Positions 1 through 8,910 of a stretch of 38,611 nucleotides of DNA are shown piece by piece. Under the pieces are notes generated by a model. It was not told the origin of the DNA. It searched no databases and saw nothing but the letters and a program-made list of their open reading frames with translations. Numbering within the stretch: position 1 is the first letter of the stretch; the number at the start of each line of letters is the position of its first letter. The translations under genes and the position numbers were made by a program. Source of the stretch: an uncultured PS1 clade bacterium (GTDB lineage Bacteria > Pseudomonadota > Alphaproteobacteria > MED-G09); NCBI GenBank assembly GCA_902608415.1, contig CACLNZ010000009.1, forward strand, positions 1-38,611, written 5' to 3'.

Positions 1-1494
1 ATTTATTTTTCACCAAATAGCTCTAATGCTAGCTCATCAATTACTTTAGCTGGTATTCTTGACGGTGATTTATCATCCATTTCTGTTTCAGCGGAGGAAG
101 GTTCCGCTAATGACTCATCATCATCATCCGCTGGCGGCACTGACTTGTCTAGCGGGTCTGTAGCAGCTACTGATTCTGCTGATGCATTTGTCTATGAGAT
201 TAAATTTACAAATGATTCACCTGTAGCTATTGATGGAGAAGTTGTAATTACTGGCTTTGATGTCGATAATGATACATTAACTTTACAAGCTGCTTCTGTT
301 CCTTCAGGTTTTTCTAAGTCAAGTCTATTAACTGCTACTGGAGTTGATGTTACCACAAACACAATTGATAACTACACATTAATATCATTTGCGCCGGATT
401 CATCAGGTGCATCTGGTTCTATTAGAATTGACGGTGTTGTTGATTCAGATCTTTCATCATTGAACATTAATATTCTTTCGGGTTCTGTTTCTGGAGGTAC
501 TGATTTATCTTCAGGTTCAAATATAGATTTAGGAACTACTGATTTAACTGCTCAAGCCGATGCTGAGAATTTCGTTTTTGATGCTACCTATGCTTCGAGT
601 GCAGTTCAAGGTAATGATGGGCCTGTTACAATATCAGGGTTTAACCAAGATAGTGATAAGCTAGTTATTTTAGCATCTGATATGCCAGTAGGATATGATC
701 TTGATGATTTTAAAGCATCAACCGGTATTGATATTGTTGCATCCACTATCAATAATAACACAACAATATATTTTGCCCCGGATTCATCAGGTAATTCAAC
801 ATCACTTACTTTAGATGGTATTGTAGATGGTGATTTATCCAATACAGAAATTGTCTTTACATCTTCATTAGATGGTGAAGTTTCATCAGGTACAGCAACT
901 TCAACAGATACTGGAGCATCAAGCGAATCTACAGCAACTTCTGATACATCTTCAGACACATCGTCTGACACATCTTCAGACACATCATCTGACACATCTT
1001 CAGACACATCATCTGACACATCTTCAGACACATCATCTGATACATCTTCAGATACATCTTCAGATAGCTCAGAATCAGCAACAACTAATGTTGTTGAAAT
1101 TGATCTTTCTGAGGAAGGAACTGTTTCCGGAACTGATGCTGCTGATGAATTTAGATATGAATTTAATAATGACGGCACATCTGCTGAAGGTTCAATAAAA
1201 GTTACATTATCAAACTTTGATGCAGCAAGTGACAAAGTTGTTCTAGTTAATAAGGATGGATCATCATTAACAATTAAAGAGTTTGCTGCTCTTGAAGGTG
1301 TTGATGTTGTTAACAAATCTTTTGATGGCGCAATACAAATATTATTTAATAAAGACTCAAGCGGAGCAAACGGAGAACTTTATATTGATGGTGTAACTGG
1401 CTATGATGCGGATGCAGGTACTTTTGATACATTAGTGCTTGAAATTACAGCTGAAGCAGACTTACCGGCAACATCTGGAAGTGATTTTGGATAA
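1..1494 (+). CDS. Repetitive acidic surface/secreted protein, 5' end outside the window
   Basis: The frame is open from base 1 with no stop, so the gene begins upstream; a TTG at 145 is only an internal codon. I recognise no named family. Its visible structure is a ~127-residue repeat: an FxPDSSG...xDGxxDxDLS segment recurs at bases 7, 388 and 772 (381 and 384 bases apart), and a degenerate fourth copy starts at 1345. Each copy is preceded by an FVF/FVY...GF....D.L.L segment that resembles beta-rich modules of RTX-type exported proteins. Copies three and four are separated by a Ser-Ser-Asp-Thr linker (940-1071). The protein is very rich in Ser, Thr, Asp and Gly, with no Cys seen. It ends SGSDFG, without the aliphatic tail common in type I substrates, so export by the nearby type I system is plausible but unproven. 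The next gene starts 209 bases downstream with its own ribosome binding site. Confidence 0.8.
   Translation: MYFSPNSSNASSSITLAGILDGDLSSISVSAEEGSANDSSSSSAGGTDLSSGSVAATDSADAFVYEIKFTNDSPVAIDGEVVITGFDVDNDTLTLQAASVPSGFSKSSLLTATGVDVTTNTIDNYTLISFAPDSSGASGSIRIDGVVDSDLSSLNINILSGSVSGGTDLSSGSNIDLGTTDLTAQADAENFVFDATYASSAVQGNDGPVTISGFNQDSDKLVILASDMPVGYDLDDFKASTGIDIVASTINNNTTIYFAPDSSGNSTSLTLDGIVDGDLSNTEIVFTSSLDGEVSSGTATSTDTGASSESTATSDTSSDTSSDTSSDTSSDTSSDTSSDTSSDTSSDTSSDTSSDSSESATTNVVEIDLSEEGTVSGTDAADEFRYEFNNDGTSAEGSIKVTLSNFDAASDKVVLVNKDGSSLTIKEFAALEGVDVVNKSFDGAIQILFNKDSSGANGELYIDGVTGYDADAGTFDTLVLEITAEADLPATSGSDFG
940..1071 (+). repeat. In-frame 12-base tandem repeat encoding a Ser-Ser-Asp-Thr linker
   Basis: About eleven copies of a 12-base unit (tcttcagacaca and close variants such as tcatctgacaca). 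Adjacent units alternate between two spellings, so the DNA also reads as 24-base repeats. The unit is a multiple of three, so gain or loss of copies by slippage would change linker length without breaking the frame. The product is a flexible, acidic, hydroxyl-rich stalk between two folded repeat domains. Confidence 0.9.
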
Positions 1495-1563
1495 AAAAAA
1501 TTAGATTGCCTTATTTCTGCCAATTTTAGTAGATAATTAGGTAAAATAAAATTAAAAAGGGTA

Positions 1564-1598
1564 TTTACATTAATAAAATTATGTTACATTCTGTTACA
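1564..1598 (+). promoter_or_regulatory. Phased TTACA direct repeats upstream of the RTX gene
   Basis: TTACAT begins at 1565 and 1584 and TTACA at 1594. The last two sit in a longer direct repeat, TGTTACA at 1582-1588 and 1592-1598, exactly one helical turn (10 bases) apart; the first is 19 bases further upstream. They lie just before a possible -35 element, where an activator would bind. In DNA this AT-rich, such 5-7-mers can recur by chance. Confidence 0.3.
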
Positions 1599-1616
1599 AA
1601 TAAATTAAAAACGGAA

Positions 1617-1646
1617 TTGACCTTATTAGGTGAATTAGTTTATTTT
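1617..1646 (+). promoter_or_regulatory. Possible sigma-70 promoter for the RTX gene
   Basis: TTGACC at 1617-1622 resembles a -35 box, with TATTTT at 1641-1646 as a loose -10 after 18 bases. The gene start is about 60 bases further on. A separate promoter is expected here because the gene has a 209-base upstream spacer and its own strong ribosome binding site (AGGAGAGAG, 1692-1700). The -10 is weak, so this is a candidate only. Confidence 0.3.
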
Positions 1647-1703
1647 TTTGCTAAGTGATTCGAAATGGATTACTTTTTGTTAGTTACATAAGGAGAGAGA
1701 AAC

Positions 1704-4700
1704 ATGGCTACAATAAATGCATCATCCTCAGCGGATATTATCGTTCCATCAAATAATGGTACAACCTATCGTGGTTTAGGTGGAGACGATACTTACATTA
1801 TTTCAAATGCTGCAAGCGGCAACATTACAATTGTTGATACAAGCGGATCAAACACTGTTCAGTTAGTGGATGGTTTATCTATTGCTTCAACAAAATTTGC
1901 TGCTGATTCAGTTCAATTAACTTTATCTAACGGCGCAGTATTAACTGTTAACGGTGCTGACAAATTCAGCTTCGAAGTTGGAGGCAATGCTACTTCTGGA
2001 GTAAGTGGTGCATCAGTTGATTATGCAGGATTAGCTTCTGCAATGGGTGTATCAAGTCTTCCAACTGGCTCTACAATTTCAGACGGAACAGGTGGAACAA
2101 TTTCTGGAACCTCAGTAGGCTCTAGTGTTTCATATTCTCTCTCAGCCAGTGCTAACACTGTAGCTGAAGGTAGTTCTATTACATATACTGTGACTGCTTC
2201 GGCATCATCAACTTCTGCTACTACATTAACATATAGCGTTGTTGGCGACGACCTTGGTGGTTCAGCAACAAAAGCAGATTCAGCAGATATTGTTTCTCTA
2301 TCTGGTACTGTAACTCTCGCTGCTGGTGAAACCTCAGCGACATTTGATATTACTCCAAACGCAGATACTGCGAATGAAGGTTTGGAAGGTATCAAAGTTT
2401 CTCTTCTTGATGGCGCAAATGCAGTAGTAGGATCTCACACAGCTTCTATTTCAAATACTGCATCAACAGCTTCAACTACTACAAACTTAACAACTGGTGT
2501 GGACACAGTTGCAGCAGGTGACGGCGACAATATTGTTGGCGGTACTGTTCAAGGCGCTGGTCTAACAGGTTCAACAGCCAATCCAGGTGATGTTGTTGAT
2601 GGTGGTGCTGGTACTGATGTATTTAAGCTTTCTATTGCAGGTACATTAACAGCAAACGTAATTCACAACATTTCAGGTATTGAGCTTGTTGGTGTTGAGG
2701 AAATTTCAGTAAATAACTTCCAAGTTACTGATACTGCCGCAAACACTTATCATGTTGTTGATATGGCGTTATCCTCAAGTGTTACAACAATTGGTGTAAA
2801 TTCTTCATCAGCTGGTGGTACAACACACTTTAAAAACATGTCAGGTATTCCAACACTTAAAGCTGCATCAGGTCATGGTGATATCACTATTGATAATACA
2901 GCAGCAGCAGTAGCTGGAACTGCCGATGTTCAAAATATTGAACTTTTCAATTACAGTGATGGAGCTGGTGCTTCTGGTACAATAACACTTGATAATGTTG
3001 AAGTTATTAATGTTGATGTTTCAGGTGTTAACTTATTTGCAGCTCTAACAGCTGGAAAAGCTCTTACTTATACATTTACTGGTAATGGTTATTATTATGG
3101 CGTTGCCGATGTAGCAAATACTGTTTATTCTATCGATGCTTCTACAACTGCTGGTGCAGGTATTAATGTAGGTGTTTCTCCTATTACAGCTACTTATGCT
3201 GTTACAATGACAGGTGGTGCTGGTCCTGACCAATTAGTTATTGGTTCTGATTGGAGTAAATATATTACATTTGACGGTGGTGCTGGTGCAGATACACTTT
3301 CACTAAGTACACCTGCAGATATTTCATCAACAAGTACTGGTGGTCTTTCTAATGTTGAAATAGTTAAAGTAACAGGTACTGGAACAACCGCATTAGATCT
3401 TCAGTGGTTACCAGAAATCACAACAATTGTTTCATCTGCTGCAGATAGTGGTGACGGTGATACAGTTACATTCACAAATATGAATGATGATAACTCAACT
3501 GCAATTGTTACTGGTTCTACAACTACACCAGAAGGTATAATTGGTACAAGAACAATTGATGGAGATTCTGATACTGTTGATCTAACAATCGGTCAAGCAA
3601 CTGTTAATGGTCAAACATTTACAGCACTTACATTTAATGATGCGGAAACACTTAATGTTACTGTTAATCAATCTCTTAATGGTGCTACAGCAACTGCAAC
3701 AACCATTGGTGGTACAGATCTTACTACTCTAACTGTTTCAGGTGCTGGTAAACTTACTATTAGTGCAATCGGTGGCGCAACATTAATGACTAAAATTGAT
3801 GCTACTGCAAGTACAGGCGGATTAGTTATGCCTGCTACTAACCCATCTGCAACATTTGGCGTAGAAATTCTGGGTTCTGAAAAGGCTGATACACTTGAAG
3901 GTGGTACATCAGCTTCTTATGGTGACACTATTAAAGGTAATGGCGGTAACGACACTATTCAAGGTGGTGCTGGTAATGACACTATTCATGGTGGAGCTGG
4001 TGCTGATATCATTATGGGTGAAGCCGGTATTGATAATATTGATGGTGGCGAAGGTAATGATGTTATCCATGTTGATGTTGTTGCTAACTTCGAAGGTTTA
4101 GCAACTGCTGAAACAGTAGATGGTGGTGCTGGTACTGATACATTGAACTTTGGTTCAACTGTTCAGTTTACTGTTGAAACTACTGATTTACTTAATGTTA
4201 AGAATATTGAGAAAATCACATTTGATACATCAAATGCAACTAACTCAACTATTGCTTTTGATGATGCGTTCTTCACAAGCAATGGATCAACTTCAATTAT
4301 TGTGCTTGATACACAAGCTTCAGGTGCATTAACTGTAAGTGGTGCTGCAATGACAGATGCTGCAAATTCTCTGACAATTTATTCAGTGAATGCTGCATCT
4401 AAAAATGATAGCTTTACAGGTGGCCCAGGTGATGACTTATTCATCTTTGCATCGACTGCTGATGCTGATGTGATTGATGGAAGTGATATAATTACAGGTG
4501 GTAAAGGTAGTGATACATTACAAATTACAACACTTACAATCGCTGCGAATATCGCAATAACAACTACTGTTACATCTGTTGAGAACTTTACATTTAAAGG
4601 TGTCGGAACAACTGCATCTGCTTATACATTAGCTGACGCAAGTGTTGTAACTTCTGCATTACAAGGTAACACAGGTACTATTGATGCTACAGGCATGACA

Positions 4701-6899
4701 GGATCTGGTGGTTTAACTTTTGATGGTTCTGCTGAGAACGACTCTGATCTAGTTATTACAGGTGGTAGAGGTGGTGATACACTTACTGGTTCTAATACAA
4801 CTGTATCTGCTTTCAGTGGTGTTGGTCTCTTTGACACTATTAAAGGTGGCGATGGTGCTGATATTATTAATGGTAAAGCTGGTATTGATGTTCTTCATGG
4901 TGAAGGCGGTAATGATGACTTTAGAGTAACAACTCTAACTGACTTTATTAGCTTAACATCTTCTGAAACTGTTGATGGTGGTAGTGGAACTGATACTTTA
5001 ACATTTGATGTTGATTCAGCTACAACTGTTGCAGCTGCGGATCTTCAAGGAGTTTCTAATATTGAAATTATAGAATTTGAAGGAACTGGTGCTGATGCGT
5101 TAACTTTATCTGACTCAGTCTTTACTGCAAATGGTTCTACATCTATTCGAATTAACGAAATAGATGGTAGTGCTACATTCACTCTTAATGCGGGTGGTGT
5201 AAGTGCAGCGAATTCTATCACTTATAGACACAATAATACTGCTAATGATGCTGATGCAACAGAATCCCTAACATTTGGTGGTGGTAATGATACTGCTCAA
5301 TTTAGAAATGGTGCAAGATTTGATACTGCTGATGTTATTAGTTTTGGCGGTGGTACTGATACTCTTAATATATGGGCTGCAGGTACTGCAGTTAGTGCTA
5401 CGTTAACGAATGTTACTTCAGTTGAAAATATTCTTATTACACAAGTATCTAACGCTACAGTTGGTTTAACTCTTGCTGATGGTAACTTTGTTTCTACTCA
5501 AGCAGGTACAATTAATGCTGGCGGCCTTGTAAGCGCATTAACATTAGATGCATCTCCTGAAGATGATTCAGGAATAACTATTACAGGTGGTATTGGTGGT
5601 GACACAATTACTGGTACAGACGCTAAATTATCTGGAACTACAATACTAGGTGATACAATTAATGGTGGTAATGGTGCTGATATTATTGATGGATCATTAG
5701 GAGCTGATACAATTACTGGTGGAGCTGGTGCTGATGTATTTACATACAATGTAGTAGCTGACTCAGCTGGTGATTATGTTGACTCAGTGACTGACTTCTT
5801 AGATGGTACTGATACATTTGTACTTACTATTGATAGATCTGCAGTTACAACTGGTTCAACAATCACAGCTTCTGTAACAATAGGTAAAGCTAGTAAATCT
5901 GCTGCTGTGGAATCTCTAACAGGTATTCCAGGACAAGCAATTTATGTTACAGACACTGGCCATTTATATGTTAACGCAAATAATGACGCACTATTAACTT
6001 CACTTGATTATAAAATTAAAGTGAACGCAGGTGCAACTGCCTTAAAAACATTTGATTATACTAATGATGATAACATTAAATGGACACTAACAGGTGGTAC
6101 TGGCGGTGATACAATTACTGGTTCAGGTCTTGCTGATATCATTGATGGTGGTAACGGTGCTGATACACTCTCTGGTGGCGGCGGTGCTGATACAATCACA
6201 GGTGGTACTGGTGTAGATATTATTAACGGTGGTACAGGTGCTGATATTATTTCTGATACTGGCGGTGGTGCTGATGTTATTAGTTCAGATGCTGGTGCAG
6301 ATATTATTACTATTACTGATACAACTGCTGTTGATACAATTATCCTAGCGGATGCCGAAATTGGTACTGGCACAGCTGCTGATGGTGATGTAACTACTGG
6401 TTCTGACCAAATTACAGGTTTTGTTCTTGCTACAGGTAAAGATAAAATTAGTATTGATATCTCAGCTATTGAAGCAATAAGCGGCGTAATTGATCTTGTA
6501 ACAGTAGGTACTCCTACTATTTCAATTTCTGCGGGTGCTTCTGTAATCCTTGCTGATGGTGATAACGCTACTGATGTTGGTAATGGAGCAAACGCTACTG
6601 TACTTCTAGCACAGGGTGTAGCTGCTGGTTTAGCTGCTGCTGATGTTGGAGCTGCATTTGAGATTGGTGGAAGTAACGAGATTACTACTAACGGTGCATG
6701 GACAATTGGCGATGCATTCATAACGCTTGCTGATGACGGAATTAATTCTGCATTATTCTTAATTGTTTTCTCAACTGGTACAGCTGGTGATGGTGCAACA
6801 TTTGCTGGTGGTGAGTTGATTGCAATTGAGTTATTACAACTAACAGGTGTTGCTGCTGCAGAAACTGGTCACGCTGATAACTTTGTATTTATTGCTTAG
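1704..6899 (+). CDS. Giant RTX / S-layer-like calcium-binding protein, probable type I secretion substrate
   Basis: A 1731-residue protein. The ATG follows an AGGAGAG ribosome binding site. Residues ~10-100 hold a GLGGDDTYIIS...QLVDG...LTLSNGA module; ~140-250 look like a Calx-beta domain. Nonapeptide GGxGxDxI/L blocks, which bind calcium in RTX proteins, lie at about residues 733-790, 1042-1072, 1316-1348 and 1463-1530. Between them sit GTDTL...NIE beta-helix modules, two of which are a clear ~285-residue tandem duplication. The protein ends DNFVFIA, an aliphatic C-terminus typical of type I secretion signals, and there is no N-terminal signal peptide. I saw no Cys and only about ten Arg. 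Codons are visibly richer in G/C than in the neighbouring TPR genes, as expected for a strongly expressed surface protein. An S-layer or large adhesin role is likely; which one cannot be told from sequence. A terminator follows, and a complete exporter is encoded at 21997-26060. Confidence 0.9.
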   Translation: MATINASSSADIIVPSNNGTTYRGLGGDDTYIISNAASGNITIVDTSGSNTVQLVDGLSIASTKFAADSVQLTLSNGAVLTVNGADKFSFEVGGNATSGVSGASVDYAGLASAMGVSSLPTGSTISDGTGGTISGTSVGSSVSYSLSASANTVAEGSSITYTVTASASSTSATTLTYSVVGDDLGGSATKADSADIVSLSGTVTLAAGETSATFDITPNADTANEGLEGIKVSLLDGANAVVGSHTASISNTASTASTTTNLTTGVDTVAAGDGDNIVGGTVQGAGLTGSTANPGDVVDGGAGTDVFKLSIAGTLTANVIHNISGIELVGVEEISVNNFQVTDTAANTYHVVDMALSSSVTTIGVNSSSAGGTTHFKNMSGIPTLKAASGHGDITIDNTAAAVAGTADVQNIELFNYSDGAGASGTITLDNVEVINVDVSGVNLFAALTAGKALTYTFTGNGYYYGVADVANTVYSIDASTTAGAGINVGVSPITATYAVTMTGGAGPDQLVIGSDWSKYITFDGGAGADTLSLSTPADISSTSTGGLSNVEIVKVTGTGTTALDLQWLPEITTIVSSAADSGDGDTVTFTNMNDDNSTAIVTGSTTTPEGIIGTRTIDGDSDTVDLTIGQATVNGQTFTALTFNDAETLNVTVNQSLNGATATATTIGGTDLTTLTVSGAGKLTISAIGGATLMTKIDATASTGGLVMPATNPSATFGVEILGSEKADTLEGGTSASYGDTIKGNGGNDTIQGGAGNDTIHGGAGADIIMGEAGIDNIDGGEGNDVIHVDVVANFEGLATAETVDGGAGTDTLNFGSTVQFTVETTDLLNVKNIEKITFDTSNATNSTIAFDDAFFTSNGSTSIIVLDTQASGALTVSGAAMTDAANSLTIYSVNAASKNDSFTGGPGDDLFIFASTADADVIDGSDIITGGKGSDTLQITTLTIAANIAITTTVTSVENFTFKGVGTTASAYTLADASVVTSALQGNTGTIDATGMTGSGGLTFDGSAENDSDLVITGGRGGDTLTGSNTTVSAFSGVGLFDTIKGGDGADIINGKAGIDVLHGEGGNDDFRVTTLTDFISLTSSETVDGGSGTDTLTFDVDSATTVAAADLQGVSNIEIIEFEGTGADALTLSDSVFTANGSTSIRINEIDGSATFTLNAGGVSAANSITYRHNNTANDADATESLTFGGGNDTAQFRNGARFDTADVISFGGGTDTLNIWAAGTAVSATLTNVTSVENILITQVSNATVGLTLADGNFVSTQAGTINAGGLVSALTLDASPEDDSGITITGGIGGDTITGTDAKLSGTTILGDTINGGNGADIIDGSLGADTITGGAGADVFTYNVVADSAGDYVDSVTDFLDGTDTFVLTIDRSAVTTGSTITASVTIGKASKSAAVESLTGIPGQAIYVTDTGHLYVNANNDALLTSLDYKIKVNAGATALKTFDYTNDDNIKWTLTGGTGGDTITGSGLADIIDGGNGADTLSGGGGADTITGGTGVDIINGGTGADIISDTGGGADVISSDAGADIITITDTTAVDTIILADAEIGTGTAADGDVTTGSDQITGFVLATGKDKISIDISAIEAISGVIDLVTVGTPTISISAGASVILADGDNATDVGNGANATVLLAQGVAAGLAAADVGAAFEIGGSNEITTNGAWTIGDAFITLADDGINSALFLIVFSTGTAGDGATFAGGELIAIELLQLTGVAAAETGHADNFVFIA
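4110..5745 (+). repeat. Two-copy tandem ~285-residue module inside the RTX protein
   Basis: The segment beginning ETVDGGAGTDTL at 4110 recurs as ETVDGGSGTDTL at 4965, exactly 855 bases (285 codons) later. Both copies then run through TANGSTS/TSNGSTS, a TSVEN segment, LADxxxV, a DDSG/NDSD...ITGG-GGDT segment, and end in GADIIxG calcium-binding nonapeptides. The copies are diverged in sequence but in the same order, which indicates an old internal duplication of one beta-helix plus RTX unit. Confidence 0.75.
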
Positions 6900-6922
6900 T
6901 TAATAAATATTTTATTAAAATT

Positions 6923-6951
6923 AAGGGGATCCATTGGGTCCCCTTTTTTTT
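6923..6951 (+). terminator. Rho-independent terminator after the RTX gene
   Basis: A 10-base-pair stem (AAGGGGATCC / GGGTCCCCTT, with one T-G wobble in the DNA reading) and a 3-base ATT loop are followed by a run of T. It starts 24 bases after the stop codon. It is the strongest hairpin-T tract I found in the window and should separate the RTX transcript from the TPR genes downstream. Confidence 0.9.
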
Positions 6952-6995
6952 ATGTTTTTTCTTTTATAATCTATACGAAATAATTATGATTGATT

Positions 6996-8900
6996 ATGCT
7001 TGATAAATTAATTGAACTCTTTAATAAAAATGAATTTTATAAAGTTATAGATGAATGTGAAGAGATTCTGAGTAAACCGGAAAACTTAGATGATACTATT
7101 ACTGTTAATACCTATAACATATTAGGCCTGGCTCACTTCAATATTAATGATTTTGATAAATCTATTGAAGTTTTTAGTAAAGCTATATCTTTAAATGATA
7201 AATTATGGGTTATTCATAATAACCTTGCTAATACACATAGGGTTATGCGTAACAATGAATTAGCCTTTTCAAGCTATGATACAGCTATTAAATTAGATAA
7301 GGATGCAGGAATGCCATATTTTGGAAAAGGCCTTCTTTGTATAGCAAATGACGATTTAGAAAATGCTTGTAATTTATTTAAAACCTCAATTGATAAAGAC
7401 CCTACTTTTTATGAGAATTATACAAAGCTTTTTAAATGTCTTTATAAACTTAATAAAGTTGATGAAGCTAGAAATTTACTCGATACTGCATTATCTTCTT
7501 GTACACCATCCGATAACTTTTATAAGGATTTAGCTAAATGTTATCAAGATGATGGCAATTTTGATCTAGCATTTAAATACTATAAAGATGCACTTTCCAT
7601 TAATAAAAATAATAATGAAGTATATTATGCCATTGCAGAGTTATATATTAGATTTGATAAATTTAATGAAGGAATTGAATATTTCGAACTACTTATAAGT
7701 AAAAATTCTTCGAATCCTTACATGTATTTTTCTATATGCCTTATTTTTAATAGTCTTAATGATAGTGAATCTTTTTTTAAATACTCTGAATTAGGTATGA
7801 TTATTAATGATAATGATAGTAATCATTTGAACCAATTAGGTGTTGCATATTATAAATTGAGAGAAACTAAAAAAGCAGAAGAATTTTATAAGAGAGCGAT
7901 AGCTTCATACCCAATTTTTTGGAAATCTTATTATAATCTCGGAAACCTTTATTATAGTATTAATGAAACTGCTAAATCTATTGAAGCATTAAATAAAGCT
8001 TATGAATTGAACCCAGAAGAGAGTTTAGTGCAATTTTCATATGGAAGGACATTAAAATTAAGTACTAATTATGAGAAAGCAATCGAGTTTTTTACTAAGA
8101 GTCAAGTTAATGGCTGGGAAGAATTTGTTCTGGAATGCTTATACTTGCAAAAGAAATATGATGAGTTTGCTAATTTTTTAAATTCAAATAGTGATGCTTT
8201 ATCTTATTCAAGAACAGCATCTGCATTAGTTTCACATGCTAATTTACATTTTCAGAAAAAGGTAAAACACACATTATGTAATAACCCTTTAGAATATATT
8301 AAATATTTTGATCTTGGTGATTTTGATAATGATGATGATATTAATAAGCGATTACTTAAGGAAATAAAAGAATATGATATGGGCGAACGAAGTCAGCCTC
8401 TTTTAGAAAATGGCACGCAATCAATAAAAAATATTTTTAATCAGGGATCAGATCTTTTTAAGAAATTAGAAACAACTTTATATGAAAAAATGGATGAATA
8501 TAGACAATGTTTTTCGGAATCTAACGATAACTTTATTAATAATTGGCCTGAAGAAATAGAATTAACTGGGTGGTTTATTTCAATGTCTAAGAGTGGCTAT
8601 CTGAAACCTCATAATCATGTTAATGGTTGGCTAAGTGGTGTTTACTATGTACAAGTTCCACAAAAAAAGAATCCTTCTGATGGTAATATTCAATTTTGCT
8701 TAAATAATTTGTCATATCCACTAATAGATAAAGATTCACCCACATTAGAGATTGAAACATTAGAATCTCGTGTTGTCTTATTTCCATCCTCTCTGTTTCA
8801 CCGATCACTTCCTTTTACTGAGGACACTAATAGAGTATGTATTGCATTTGATTTCCAACCTAAAGCTCAAACTATTGAAAATACAATAGAAGTGCTATAA
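6996..8900 (+). CDS. TPR protein with C-terminal 2OG-Fe(II) oxygenase domain (HxH...H family)
   Basis: A 634-residue cytoplasmic-looking protein. About ten tetratricopeptide repeats fill residues ~1-375, a spacer carries the GxQS...N.F segment shared by its paralogues, and a double-stranded beta-helix oxygenase domain occupies ~520-625. The expected reaction is 2-oxoglutarate- and oxygen-dependent hydroxylation. Likely iron ligands are H539 and H541 in PHNHVNGW and H602 in SSLFHRS; the Arg in NRVCIAFDF probably holds 2-oxoglutarate. The PH.H..GW.SGVYY and FPSSLFH motifs match the putative 2OG-Fe(II) oxygenase family PF13759/TIGR02466, whose substrates are not established. I chose the ATG at 6996 over an in-frame TTG at 6990; neither has a good ribosome binding site. 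It leads a run of four + strand TPR genes. Confidence 0.88.
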   Translation: MLDKLIELFNKNEFYKVIDECEEILSKPENLDDTITVNTYNILGLAHFNINDFDKSIEVFSKAISLNDKLWVIHNNLANTHRVMRNNELAFSSYDTAIKLDKDAGMPYFGKGLLCIANDDLENACNLFKTSIDKDPTFYENYTKLFKCLYKLNKVDEARNLLDTALSSCTPSDNFYKDLAKCYQDDGNFDLAFKYYKDALSINKNNNEVYYAIAELYIRFDKFNEGIEYFELLISKNSSNPYMYFSICLIFNSLNDSESFFKYSELGMIINDNDSNHLNQLGVAYYKLRETKKAEEFYKRAIASYPIFWKSYYNLGNLYYSINETAKSIEALNKAYELNPEESLVQFSYGRTLKLSTNYEKAIEFFTKSQVNGWEEFVLECLYLQKKYDEFANFLNSNSDALSYSRTASALVSHANLHFQKKVKHTLCNNPLEYIKYFDLGDFDNDDDINKRLLKEIKEYDMGERSQPLLENGTQSIKNIFNQGSDLFKKLETTLYEKMDEYRQCFSESNDNFINNWPEEIELTGWFISMSKSGYLKPHNHVNGWLSGVYYVQVPQKKNPSDGNIQFCLNNLSYPLIDKDSPTLEIETLESRVVLFPSSLFHRSLPFTEDTNRVCIAFDFQPKAQTIENTIEVL

Positions 8901-8910
8901 TTCTAATGAT

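Noticed and set aside
940-1071. Possible CRISPR array
   Set aside because: The repeats are 12 bases with no spacers and are translated in frame.
606-1316. Long antisense open frame opposite the repeat protein, and similar ones opposite the RTX gene (2021-2395, 6056-6721)
   Set aside because: They mirror the biased Ser/Asp/Gly codons of the + strand, have Ser/Val/Pro-rich low-complexity products, and lack ribosome binding sites.
6990-6995. TTG start for the first TPR oxygenase
   Set aside because: An in-frame ATG lies six bases later and the TTG has no better ribosome binding site.
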